Shown: positions 54,443-63,712 of the stretch, piece by piece
Layout of the letters: every line of letters begins with the position of its first letter
Numbering within the stretch: position 1 is the first letter of the stretch
NCBI RefSeq assembly: GCF_030944405.1
Contig: NZ_CP132339.1
Location: 2,480,001 to 2,544,000, forward strand
Direction: 5' to 3'
DNA length: 64,000 nucleotides
Origin: Janthinobacterium sp. J1-1
GTDB taxonomy: Bacteria > Pseudomonadota > Gammaproteobacteria > Burkholderiales > Burkholderiaceae_D
Notes under the pieces: model-generated
What the model was told of the DNA's origin: nothing
The model's input: the letters and a program-made list of their open reading frames with translations, nothing else
Databases searched by the model: none
Translations under genes and position numbers: made by a program

Positions 54443-54457
54443 AGAAATTTTACTACA
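54443..54457. promoter_or_regulatory. HexR-like operator 2 upstream of zwf
   Basis: Read on the - strand it is TGTAGTAAAATTTCT, differing at only the last base from the site upstream of edd. It lies 18 bases from operator 1. A possible -35/-10 pair (TTGCAA-N17-TAAATT) falls between and within the two sites. Confidence 0.62.
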
Positions 54458-54519
54458 TTGTGACGGGTCTAGCCAGTCCTGCATTATATGCCTGCCCGCC
54501 GGACTTGCCACGTCATCAT

Positions 54520-54529
54520 GCATTCCAGT
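54520..54529. repeat. Left target-site duplication of the insertion sequence
   Basis: GCATTCCAGT immediately left of the IS, repeated exactly at 55792-55801 on its right side. Ten bases agree with the 8-10 bp duplications made by ISAs1-family elements. Confidence 0.9.
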
Positions 54530-54553
54530 CAGGGCGATTGCATGAAGCATCAG
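54530..54553. repeat. IS left terminal inverted repeat
   Basis: 24 bases beginning CAGGGCGATTGCATG, the perfect inverse of 55768-55791. The transposase stop codon (54550-54552) falls inside this repeat. Confidence 0.95.
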
Positions 54554-55698
54554 ATCGGCAAGCCCAAGACCTTGGCAAGGTAGTCAGCACTCCAGCCGGC
54601 TTTTAAGCGTTTGGTGGCGATGCCTACCTTGGTCGACTTCTCATTTTTCAGCAAGTTCAGGGCGATTCGGCGTAGGATGGCGAAGTTTTGTGCTCCTTCG
54701 CCGACCCTGATACGGCAATCGTCTTCGCGGAACGCGACGTCGAGAACCCAGTGCATGTTGTTTTCGATACCCCAATGGGCCCGGACGATGTGCGCAAGAT
54801 GAGCCGCTTTGGCTGCTAGGCTGCTGAGGTAATAGCGCCGCTCGACGCTGGCGGCACCGCTGCTGTTTCTGCCGATGATTTCGCGCCTAGATTCAATCAT
54901 GATCAGGCTTTGGACGCCGGCCCAGTGCTGGTTTTGCTGGCCCAGCCAGGCAACGTCGTTGGTGACCAGGCAGCGCCGGGTTTCAATGCGCCCGTGGTCC
55001 TTTTCAGTGTGGTTGTGATCCCAGAACGGACGATCCAAGGTACCCGCCTCGGCGGCATCGAACCACAACCGTATCGCTTCGGCCAGACTGGGTTGGTTAT
55101 CCTTTACCCCCAGCACATAGTCGGCGCCGCCAGCGACAATCTTGGCGGCGACATCATGCTGGCACCCCATCGCATCTATCGTGATGACGGCGCCCTTGAT
55201 GTCCAGCGTGGCCAGCAATTGAGGGATCGCGGTGATCTCGTTGCTCTTGTCGGCGGTCCTCACTTGCCCCAGCGTCAAGCCACTGGCGCTGCTCCATGCC
55301 GACACCAGATGAATCGCGCTGTGTTTGCCATCATGGGAGCCGCGCACGCACTTGCCGTCGATGGCAATGTGCTGCCCCGGCAGCGCCGGGCACATCGTCC
55401 CCATCCATCTGACGAAACATGCCTCGAACTGCGTCGCATCGAGCAGCGAAAACACCCGCCCGAAGGTGTCGTGCGAGGCGATGCCGTTGGCAAAGGGCAG
55501 CTGTTGGCGCAGCCAGTCGAGCTTTGTTTCGCTCCATTCGACAACCGCCGTCCAACTCTCCGCGCCGCTGATGACTGCGCAGATCGCCGCCAGCAGCAAC
55601 TCGTCGAGTCGATACGGACATTGACGCCCACGCGGGTCGCTCAAGTCATCGAATGCCGCCACCAACGAGATTGGTTCATTTGCCATTTGTCCGTCCAA
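54550..55698 (-). CDS. ISAs1-family transposase
   Basis: A 382-aa DDE transposase of the ISAs1 family, sometimes annotated as H repeat-associated protein. The N-terminal domain (FDDLSDPRGRQCPYRLDELLLAAICAVISGAESW) is diagnostic. The acidic triad is seen in AIDGKCVRGSHDG (D), VITIDAMGCQ (D) and RAHWGIENNMHWVLDVAF (E). The frame is uninterrupted, so the enzyme is probably functional. An ATG at 55686 is an alternative start four residues later. Confidence 0.95.
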   Translation of the reverse strand: MDGQMANEPISLVAAFDDLSDPRGRQCPYRLDELLLAAICAVISGAESWTAVVEWSETKLDWLRQQLPFANGIASHDTFGRVFSLLDATQFEACFVRWMGTMCPALPGQHIAIDGKCVRGSHDGKHSAIHLVSAWSSASGLTLGQVRTADKSNEITAIPQLLATLDIKGAVITIDAMGCQHDVAAKIVAGGADYVLGVKDNQPSLAEAIRLWFDAAEAGTLDRPFWDHNHTEKDHGRIETRRCLVTNDVAWLGQQNQHWAGVQSLIMIESRREIIGRNSSGAASVERRYYLSSLAAKAAHLAHIVRAHWGIENNMHWVLDVAFREDDCRIRVGEGAQNFAILRRIALNLLKNEKSTKVGIATKRLKAGWSADYLAKVLGLPI

Positions 55699-55767
55699 AT
55701 ATCGAAAGTAAACGCCTTTCTCAATGCGTTTACAAGCAATATTTTCGACCTACGGCCACACCAAGCA

Positions 55768-55791
55768 CTGATGCTTCATGCAATCGCCCTG
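55768..55791. repeat. IS right terminal inverted repeat
   Basis: 24 bases, exact inverse of the left end at 54530-54553, followed directly by the target duplication at 55792. Confidence 0.95.
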
Positions 55792-55801
55792 GCATTCCAG
55801 T
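55792..55801. repeat. Right target-site duplication of the insertion sequence
   Basis: GCATTCCAGT, identical to 54520-54529. The reconstructed empty site is one copy of this 10-mer. Confidence 0.9.
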
Positions 55802-56102
55802 AAAGCCATGGTTGCAGCGGAAATTTTCACCGGCGGCCGCATGGATTTGCGCTGTAGCAACAGGGACGTCAAGAAAAGCACACGCAAGGCCTTTCCGCCG
55901 ATTTAAGTAACTTTGGGGAAATAAATTGACCGTATAATCGGCGTAAAACGCTGACAACCATGTTGGCGATAATATACTGCGCTGTAGCGTCGGCCATGCC
56001 CCGAATCCGCCTTCCGACCCTACCGTACCATGCATTCAGCCATGAACGCGCGCGGCAAGGCGGACTTCAATCACGCAATACAAGACGGCTCAAGGGGAAA
56101 TA
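55802..56102. other. Region upstream of cheV
   Basis: About 300 bases with no gene. TATAAT occurs near 55933 (GACCGTATAATCGG) and could be the cheV -10, though the -35 is unclear. A TAAA-N15-GCGTAAAA element overlapping it is a poor sigma-28 match. AAGGGGAAA gives the cheV ribosome site. Confidence 0.5.
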
Positions 56103-57053
56103 ATGAATTCAATGCAAGAGATCGATGAGCGCACCAGCCTGACAGGCAATAACAAATTCGAACTGTTCCTGTTCAAGCTCGGCACCAGCGACCATTCGAC
56201 CAGCCGCGAACTGTTCGGCATCAATGTGTTCAAGGTACGCGAGATCATGGAAATGCCGGCCATCACGGCTGTTGCCGGTTCCCATCCGCACATGCTGGGC
56301 GTGGTCAATATCCGTGGCCAGATCGTGCCGGTGATCGACTTGCCGATGGCCGTCGGCTGCAAGAGCAATGGCTTGCGTATCCTGATGGTGACCGAATTCG
56401 CCCGCTCGACGCAGGCCTTCGCCGTGGAAGAGGTCGATGAAATCGTGCGCCTGGAGTGGAATCAGGTGCTGTCGGCCGAATCGAGCGTCGGTGGCGGCCT
56501 GGTCACCAGCATCGCCCGCCTTGATGGCGATACCGACAAGACGCGCCTGGCGCAAGTGCTGGACGTCGAGCAGATCCTGCGCAATGTGCTGCCGTCCGGC
56601 GATCCGGACGTCGACAAGACCAGCATCGGCCCGCAGGTGCACCTGCCGCCCGGTTCCGTGATCCTGGCCGCCGACGATTCCTCGCTGGCCAGGTCCCTGA
56701 TCGAAAAGGGCCTGGAAGCGATGGGCGTGCCCTACATCATGACCAAGACCGGCAAGGAGGCGTGGGAGCGGCTGCAAGCGATCTCGACCCAGGCCGCCGC
56801 CGAAGGCAAGACCGCGAAAGACAAGGTGGCGCTGGTGCTGACCGACCTGGAAATGCCGGAAATGGACGGTTTCACCCTGACGCGCAATATCAAGAATGAC
56901 GGCCGTTTTTCGTCGATCCCGGTGGTCATCCACTCGTCGCTGACGGGCTCGACCAACGAAGACCACGTCAAGGGCGTGGGCGCCGATGGCTATGTGGCCA
57001 AGTTCGTGGCGGCGGAACTGGCCGAGACGATACGCAAGGTATTGGCGCGCTGA
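56103..57053 (+). CDS. cheV: Chemotaxis coupling protein CheV
   Basis: CheV (316 aa) combines a CheW-like coupling domain (residues about 18-165, LFLFKLGTSDHSTSRELFGINVFKVREIMEMP) with a C-terminal receiver domain (about 185-315). The receiver has the acidic pair LAADDS and the phospho-acceptor D248 in VLTDLEMPEMDG. It links chemoreceptors to CheA and is tuned by phosphorylation. It stands alone, away from other che genes, as is common for cheV, and is followed by a bidirectional terminator. Confidence 0.96.
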   Translation: MNSMQEIDERTSLTGNNKFELFLFKLGTSDHSTSRELFGINVFKVREIMEMPAITAVAGSHPHMLGVVNIRGQIVPVIDLPMAVGCKSNGLRILMVTEFARSTQAFAVEEVDEIVRLEWNQVLSAESSVGGGLVTSIARLDGDTDKTRLAQVLDVEQILRNVLPSGDPDVDKTSIGPQVHLPPGSVILAADDSSLARSLIEKGLEAMGVPYIMTKTGKEAWERLQAISTQAAAEGKTAKDKVALVLTDLEMPEMDGFTLTRNIKNDGRFSSIPVVIHSSLTGSTNEDHVKGVGADGYVAKFVAAELAETIRKVLAR

Positions 57054-57068
57054 TCACGTTTCACCATG

Positions 57069-57107
57069 AAAAACGCCGGCACACTCGCATGTGCCGGCGT
57101 TTTTTTG
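57069..57107. terminator. Bidirectional terminator between cheV and the SMP-30 gene
   Basis: An 11-bp stem AACGCCGGCAC/GTGCCGGCGTT is flanked by A residues on the left and seven T on the right. It sits between two convergent genes and can serve both. Confidence 0.93.
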
Positions 57108-57118
57108 CATTTGCACCG

Positions 57119-58015
57119 TTATGCCTGGTAGGCCGTTTCCACCTGCCCCGCCACATCCACCCTGACCGACAGCACATGCCCCGTCAGCGGATAGTTGGCG
57201 ATTTCCTCGGCCGAGCGGTTATGGCTGGCAGTGGTGATATACAGGGTGCGCAGGTCGGCGCCGCCGAAGGTGACCATGGTCGGGCAACGGGCCGGCACCG
57301 TGATTTCACCGAGCAGCTGGCCATCGGGCGCGAAGCGCAAGATCTTGCCGCCTTCAAACATGGCTGACCAGTAATTGCCCTGGCTGTCGACGGCCGCGCC
57401 ATCGGGACGGCCGCCATAATCCGCCGCCTTTTTGTCGGTCGAAAAGCGCTGGAACGGCTGTGGTGCGGAAATGGCGCCGGTGGCCGCATCGAAGTCGAAG
57501 CGGTCGATGCGGTGGGTGGTGGTGTCCGAGTGGTACATGGTGTGCCGGTCGGGAGAAAAGCCCAGGCCATTCGAGACCGTCATGCCGCCCGACCATACCT
57601 TGCGCACTTGCCCCTTTTCCAGCACGAACATTTCCGCCGCATCCGCATTGCGCGGCTCGAAGATCGTGCCGACCCAGAAACGGCCTTTTGGATCGACCTT
57701 GCCATCGTTGAAGCGGGTGGTGGCCATGTCGAACGGCGCCGGCGCGATGTCGGCCAGGCTGCCGGTCTTGGTGTCCAGGTGCACGAAGCCGCTGCGCAGC
57801 GCCACGATCAGGCCGCCGCCGGCATTGATCGCCAGCGCCGACGGTTCGGTCGGCATGTTCCATTGCGTATGCTTGCCGCTGTCCGGATGGAGGCGGTGCA
57901 CGGCGCGGCCGTCGATATCGACCCAGTACAGGGCTTGCTCTTTTTCATGCCACAGCGGGCATTCGCCCACCTGCATCGGTTTGTCGCTGACGACCTTGAT
58001 TTCGTAGATATTCAT
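57119..58015 (-). CDS. SMP-30/gluconolactonase/LRE family lactonase
   Basis: A 298-aa six-bladed beta-propeller. The metal-site residues are in place: E in VGECPLWHEKEQALYWVDIDG, N in RFNDGKVDPKGRFWVGT, N in VSNGLGFSPD and D in DGAAVDSQGNYW. The family includes gluconolactonases and other sugar lactonases. It starts 3 bases after the pgi stop, so it is co-transcribed with pgi. Because no pgl is seen between zwf and edd, it may open 6-phosphogluconolactone or gluconolactone, which is inference. Confidence 0.9.
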   Translation of the reverse strand: MNIYEIKVVSDKPMQVGECPLWHEKEQALYWVDIDGRAVHRLHPDSGKHTQWNMPTEPSALAINAGGGLIVALRSGFVHLDTKTGSLADIAPAPFDMATTRFNDGKVDPKGRFWVGTIFEPRNADAAEMFVLEKGQVRKVWSGGMTVSNGLGFSPDRHTMYHSDTTTHRIDRFDFDAATGAISAPQPFQRFSTDKKAADYGGRPDGAAVDSQGNYWSAMFEGGKILRFAPDGQLLGEITVPARCPTMVTFGGADLRTLYITTASHNRSAEEIANYPLTGHVLSVRVDVAGQVETAYQA

Positions 58016-58018
58016 GTT

Positions 58019-59671
58019 TTAGTAGGCTGCCTTGGCGGCACGTGCGAGTGAAATAAGGCCATTGGTCGAGCTGTCGTGCAGTTCCGGCTGCGCCTCGCCC
58101 GTCAGTTCGGACTGGATTTTCTTGGCCAGTACCTTGCCCAGTTCCACGCCCCACTGGTCAAAACTGTTGACGTTCCACAGCACGCCTTGCACGAACGTCT
58201 TGTGTTCATACAGGGCGATCAGCGCGCCCAGGGTCGACGGCGTCAATTGATCCATCAGGATGGTGTTGCTGGGGCGGTTGCCGGGGAAGGTTTTGTGCGG
58301 CACCAGCGCCGCGATGTCGTTTTCCGGCAAACCTTGCGCCTGCAGGTCAAGGCGTACTTCCTCGCCCGTCTTGCCGGTCATGAAGGCTTCCGACTGGGCG
58401 AAGCAGTTGGCCAGCAGGGCGTCGTGGTGGCCCGGCAGGTCGTGGGTGGCGCGCAGCGCGGCGATAAAGTCGATCGGCGTGATGTCGGTGCCCTGGTGCA
58501 GCAGCTGGAAATAGGCGTGCTGGGCATTGGTGCCGCAATCGCCCCAGATCACGGGGCCGGTCGGCACGCCGACGGGCTCGCCGTCCTTGGTGACGCGCTT
58601 GCCGTTGCTTTCCATGTCCAGCTGTTGCAAATAGGCCGCAAAGCGGCTCAGGTCCTGGTGATACGGTGCGATCGAGACGGAGCCGCAATCGAGGAACTGG
58701 CGGTTCCAGAAGCCCACCATGGCCAGCACCACCGGCATGTTCTGTTCGAGGGGCGCTTCACGGAAATGCCGGTCCATCGCATGCGCGCCGGCCAGGAAGT
58801 CGCTGAAGTATTCGAAGCCCACGGCCAGCGCCACTGCCAGGCCGATCGACGACCAGACCGAATAGCGTCCGCCGACCCAGTCCCAGAACGGGAACATATT
58901 GGCCGGATCGATGCCGAACTCGACGATGGCTGCCGCATTGGTCGAGACGGCGACGAAATGTTTCGCCAGGTCTTTTTCTTCCGCTTCGAGCAGGAACCAG
59001 GCGCGCGCCGTATTGGCGTTCAGCATGGTTTCGGCCGTGACAAACGTTTTCGAGGCCACGATGAACAAGGTCGTTTCCGGATCGACTTTCGACAGGGTCG
59101 CCTCCATGTCGTGGCCGTCGACGTTCGACACGAAATGCATTTCCAGGCCCGGGTTGGCATACGAGCGCAGCGCCAGGCAGGCCATTTTCGGGCCCAGGTC
59201 GGAGCCGCCGATGCCGATATTGACGACGTCGGAAATCGGCTTGCCGCTGTAGCCGAGCCAGCTGCCGTTGCGGACCTTGTCGGTAAATACCTTCACGCGC
59301 TGCAAGACATCCTGCACGTCGGCGTCGATATCCTGGCCGTCGACCACCAGCTTGCTGCCGCGCGGCGCGCGCAATGCGGTGTGCAGAACCGCCCGATGTT
59401 CGGTAAGATTGATTTTCTCGCCAGTAAACATCGCTTCGCGCTGCGCTTCCACGCCGCGTTCGCGCGCCAGGTCCATCAGCAGCGCCATGCTGGTCGCATC
59501 AACCCGGTTCTTCGAGTAGTCGAGCAGCAGGCCGGCGGCATCGATGGTCATCTGCGCAAAGCGCTGCGGGTTGCCGGCAAACAGCTGGCGCAGGTGCACA
59601 TCGCGCACGCTGGCGCTGTGGGCCTGCAATTGTTGGAAACTATTCAAGGCGGTGAGGGCGGGAGTGGACAT
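58019..59671 (-). CDS. pgi: Glucose-6-phosphate isomerase
   Basis: Pgi (550 aa) interconverts glucose 6-phosphate and fructose 6-phosphate. VNIGIGGSDLGP, the VSTNAAAIVEFGIDPANMFPFWDWVGGRYSVWSSIGL block and the C-terminal NSFDQWGVELGK are canonical. In a strain using the Entner-Doudoroff route it feeds recycled hexose phosphate back to Zwf. It is divergent from edd, and a HexR-like site lies about 95 bases upstream of its ATG. Confidence 0.97.
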   Translation of the reverse strand: MSTPALTALNSFQQLQAHSASVRDVHLRQLFAGNPQRFAQMTIDAAGLLLDYSKNRVDATSMALLMDLARERGVEAQREAMFTGEKINLTEHRAVLHTALRAPRGSKLVVDGQDIDADVQDVLQRVKVFTDKVRNGSWLGYSGKPISDVVNIGIGGSDLGPKMACLALRSYANPGLEMHFVSNVDGHDMEATLSKVDPETTLFIVASKTFVTAETMLNANTARAWFLLEAEEKDLAKHFVAVSTNAAAIVEFGIDPANMFPFWDWVGGRYSVWSSIGLAVALAVGFEYFSDFLAGAHAMDRHFREAPLEQNMPVVLAMVGFWNRQFLDCGSVSIAPYHQDLSRFAAYLQQLDMESNGKRVTKDGEPVGVPTGPVIWGDCGTNAQHAYFQLLHQGTDITPIDFIAALRATHDLPGHHDALLANCFAQSEAFMTGKTGEEVRLDLQAQGLPENDIAALVPHKTFPGNRPSNTILMDQLTPSTLGALIALYEHKTFVQGVLWNVNSFDQWGVELGKVLAKKIQSELTGEAQPELHDSSTNGLISLARAAKAAY

Positions 59672-59765
59672 GGCGGTCGGCTGGGGTACGGGTCTCGGTT
59701 ATAAGGAATGCGGCGCGCCTAAAATGCGCTGCCGACGGTGATATGAGAATAATACATCAGAAAAA

Positions 59766-59780
59766 AGTAAATTCACTACA
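59766..59780. promoter_or_regulatory. HexR-like operator upstream of pgi
   Basis: Read on the - strand it is TGTAGTGAATTTACT, 13 of 15 matches to the palindromic HexR-type consensus. It shares GTAGT(A/G)AA with the other three sites in the window. Confidence 0.58.
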
Positions 59781-59957
59781 GTTTGAAGGGGAGAGCCGGC
59801 ACCATCCTGTTTTTTTCACGGCGATTGGCCACTGAATCGGGCGATGCTGGTCCCGTTTCGGCCAAATTGTTGCGGGACGTACAGGCATTGAAAAGCGGCA
59901 AAAAAATGGCATATTTATGGAGTTGGCCCAAGCAAGAGTGCTTCTGCTCACCCATTT

Positions 59958-59972
59958 TGTAGTAAAATTTCA
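59958..59972. promoter_or_regulatory. HexR-like operator upstream of edd
   Basis: Read on the + strand it is TGTAGTAAAATTTCA, 14 of 15 matches to the HexR-type consensus and 14 of 15 identical to zwf operator 2. It ends 25 bases before the edd ATG, so binding would block transcription start or elongation. A possible -10 (TAAAAT, 59963-59968) lies inside it. Confidence 0.65.
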
Positions 59973-59997
59973 CAAAATACTTTTTAAGGAATCCATC

Positions 59998-61911
<1,914 letters not shown>

Positions 61912-61912
61912 A

Positions 61913-62542
61913 ATGACAATGACACTCCTGGAAATTATGCGTACCTCGAGCGTGATCCCCGTGATTGCGATCGACGATCCTGAACACGCCGTACCGCTGG
62001 CGCGCGCGCTGGTGGCGGGCGGCATCCGCGTGCTGGAAGTAACCTTGCGCACCAAGCACGGCCTGGACGCGATCCGCGCCATGTCCGAAGTGCCGGGCGC
62101 CATCGTCGGCGTGGGCACCTTGACCCGTCCTGAAGAATTCGCCGCCGCGCGCGATGCCGGCGCCGTGTTCGGCGTTTCGCCGGGCCTGACCAGCGCCCTG
62201 GTGGCCGCCGCGAAAAGCAGCGGCCTGCCGCTGTTGCCTGGCGTAATGACCCCGGGTGAAGTGATGGCGGCGCGTGAAAACGGCTTCCAGCAACTGAAGT
62301 TGTTCCCGGCCGTGCCAGCCGGCGGCATCGGCATGCTCAACGCCATCTACGGCCCGCTGCCGGACGTGACGTTCTGCCCGACCGGCGGCATTTCGCAGGA
62401 AACGGCGTCGCAGTTCCTGGCGCTGAAAAACGTCGCCTGCGTGGGCGGTTCGTGGCTGACGCCGAAAGACGCGATCGCGGCCGGCAACTGGGACCGCATC
62501 ACGGAAATCGCCAAGGCGGCCAGCGGCCTGCGCTCCGCCTAA
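61913..62542 (+). CDS. eda: KDPG aldolase (2-dehydro-3-deoxyphosphogluconate aldolase)
   Basis: Eda (209 aa) splits KDPG to pyruvate and glyceraldehyde 3-phosphate. The class I aldolase features are clear: RVLEVTLRT with the catalytic glutamate, GVGTL, and the Schiff-base lysine in LKLFPAVPAGG. FCPTGGIS follows. The ATG at 61913 lies one base past the edd stop, with AAGGAA upstream. A second ATG at 61919 is possible. It is closed by an intrinsic terminator. Confidence 0.97.
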   Translation: MTMTLLEIMRTSSVIPVIAIDDPEHAVPLARALVAGGIRVLEVTLRTKHGLDAIRAMSEVPGAIVGVGTLTRPEEFAAARDAGAVFGVSPGLTSALVAAAKSSGLPLLPGVMTPGEVMAARENGFQQLKLFPAVPAGGIGMLNAIYGPLPDVTFCPTGGISQETASQFLALKNVACVGGSWLTPKDAIAAGNWDRITEIAKAASGLRSA

Positions 62543-62578
62543 ACGTTACGCCTGGGCGCTCCGCCTGAGTTGCTATCC

Positions 62579-62613
62579 AACGGCAAGCTTGCAACGCTTG
62601 CCGTTTTCTTTTC
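62579..62613 (+). terminator. Intrinsic terminator of edd-eda
   Basis: A 10-bp stem AACGGCAAGC/GCTTGCCGTT with a 7-base loop is followed by TTTTCTTTTC. It lies 36 bases past the eda stop and just before the next gene. Confidence 0.85.
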
Positions 62614-62626
62614 TTCCAGGATACCC

Positions 62627-63166
62627 ATGCCAGACTTGCGCCGTCCCTTGACCGCTGGTGAAATCGCCATGGCGCGCAGCGTCTTTCATGACGGCATCGA
62701 CTATGCGCGCGTGCGCGTGGTATGCGGCTCTTTTCTTCCCTTCAATTTGCAGGACCAGAACACGGCCATGACGCCGCGCGGCAGCCTGTATTTCATGCCG
62801 CCCCAGTACCGCATTGACTTTTCACGCGAGGATGCGGGCGGCAAGCTGTTCTTCATCCATGAGATGGTGCATGTGTGGCAGTGGCAGCTGGGCTACAACT
62901 GCATCTGGCACGGCTTGCTGCTGGCGCTGTTCGGCGGCTACTTTCGCCAGCGCGCCTACCGCTATGACAGCAGCATCCCGGGTACGGCGTTTGCCGGCTA
63001 CAACATGGAGCAGCAGGCCGAACTGGTCTCCCACTATTTTGGCGCCACGCAGCTGGGCCTGGCCTCGATGACGGCCAGGCTGCCTTTTTTGCGCGAGGTG
63101 CTGGGCGGCTTCTTGCAGTCGCCCGGCAATGCAAGCTTGCTGCCGCGGCGCTGGTTTACAAGGTGA
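62627..63166 (+). CDS. Small HExxH protein (Vgr-related / DUF4157-like)
   Basis: A 179-aa protein with a zinc-protease-like HEMVH motif (FFIHEMVHVWQWQLGYN, about residue 82). The N-terminal RRPLTAGEIAMARSVFHDGIDYARVRV is reminiscent of proteins annotated as Vgr-related or DUF4157-like. It has no signal peptide. A glutamate (EQQAELVSHYF) later in the chain could be a third metal ligand. Whether it cleaves anything is unknown. The start at 62627 is preferred because earlier codons overlap the terminator. Its 3' end overlaps the convergent gene by 11 bases. Confidence 0.72.
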   Translation: MPDLRRPLTAGEIAMARSVFHDGIDYARVRVVCGSFLPFNLQDQNTAMTPRGSLYFMPPQYRIDFSREDAGGKLFFIHEMVHVWQWQLGYNCIWHGLLLALFGGYFRQRAYRYDSSIPGTAFAGYNMEQQAELVSHYFGATQLGLASMTARLPFLREVLGGFLQSPGNASLLPRRWFTR

Positions 63167-63590
63167 GCTCGCCCTCGTCCTCGCCATCCCAGTAGTGGAT
63201 GCGCTTGGCTTGCACCTTGATCAGGATGATGCCTGGCGTGGCCGGGCCCTGCTTGAACCAGCGGTCCATGCTGTCGTCCCAGTGTGCTTCGAAGGCTTGC
63301 CGTTCGGTGATCAGCTCGGCCTGGCCTTCGACCGCGATAAACAGCGGCGGCGCGCCGAAGAGATGGGCCTTGCCCTGGTAGGCCAGGCCGACGGACGGAT
63401 CGCGGCGGATATCGTCGACCATGCGCGCGTCGGCCCAGGTGAAGTACCAGGAAGTGCCGTCGTAATCGACGTCCTCGTTATTGCTCATCGGCCGGGCCGC
63501 CAGCTGCCCGTTGTCGGTACGTGTCGACAACATCAGGTAGTCGATGTCGGCCATCTTTTTTGCCAGTTCCGGCAAGGTCATTGTGCTCAT
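63156..63590 (-). CDS. Pyridoxamine 5'-phosphate oxidase-fold protein (general stress protein type)
   Basis: A 144-aa split-barrel flavin-binding protein of the general stress protein 26 type (LAKKMADIDYLMLSTRTDNGQLAARPMS at the start, TWADARMVDDIRRDPSVGLAYQG, then GPATPGIILIKVQAKRIHYWDG). These bind FMN, FAD or F420. The reaction is usually unknown. The ATG at 63590 is chosen over 63647 as it gives the typical N-terminus. Its 3' end overlaps the HExxH gene on the other strand by 11 bases. Confidence 0.85.
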   Translation of the reverse strand: MSTMTLPELAKKMADIDYLMLSTRTDNGQLAARPMSNNEDVDYDGTSWYFTWADARMVDDIRRDPSVGLAYQGKAHLFGAPPLFIAVEGQAELITERQAFEAHWDDSMDRWFKQGPATPGIILIKVQAKRIHYWDGEDEGELTL

Positions 63591-63712
63591 GTGATGCTCC
63601 CGTGGTGGTGTGTGGCGCCACGACGGCGCGGTGCGCGCCGCCTCCATGGAGGGAGTTGACCACAGGATGGCGCCGGTCCTGCGTGCGGCAGTTCACGCTG
63701 GACCGCAGATAG

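Larger units (their letters stand above)
54530..55791 (-). mobile_element. Complete ISAs1-family insertion sequence (1,262 bp)
   Basis: The element is bounded by perfect 24-bp terminal inverted repeats (54530-54553 and 55768-55791) and a 10-bp target duplication. It has a single intact transposase gene on the - strand. It lies between the zwf control region and the cheV upstream region. Intact ends and duplication indicate a recent, potentially active insertion. Confidence 0.95.
59672..59997. other. Divergent pgi / edd control region
   Basis: 326 bases with no gene. Two HexR-like sites lie in it, one on the pgi side and one on the edd side. AT-rich tracts around 59740-59770 could hold the pgi -10. 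Confidence 0.7.

Noticed and set aside
55918..55950. Sigma-28 promoter upstream of cheV
   Set aside because: TAAA-N15-GCGTAAAA matches only part of the -10, and TATAAT nearby offers a housekeeping alternative.
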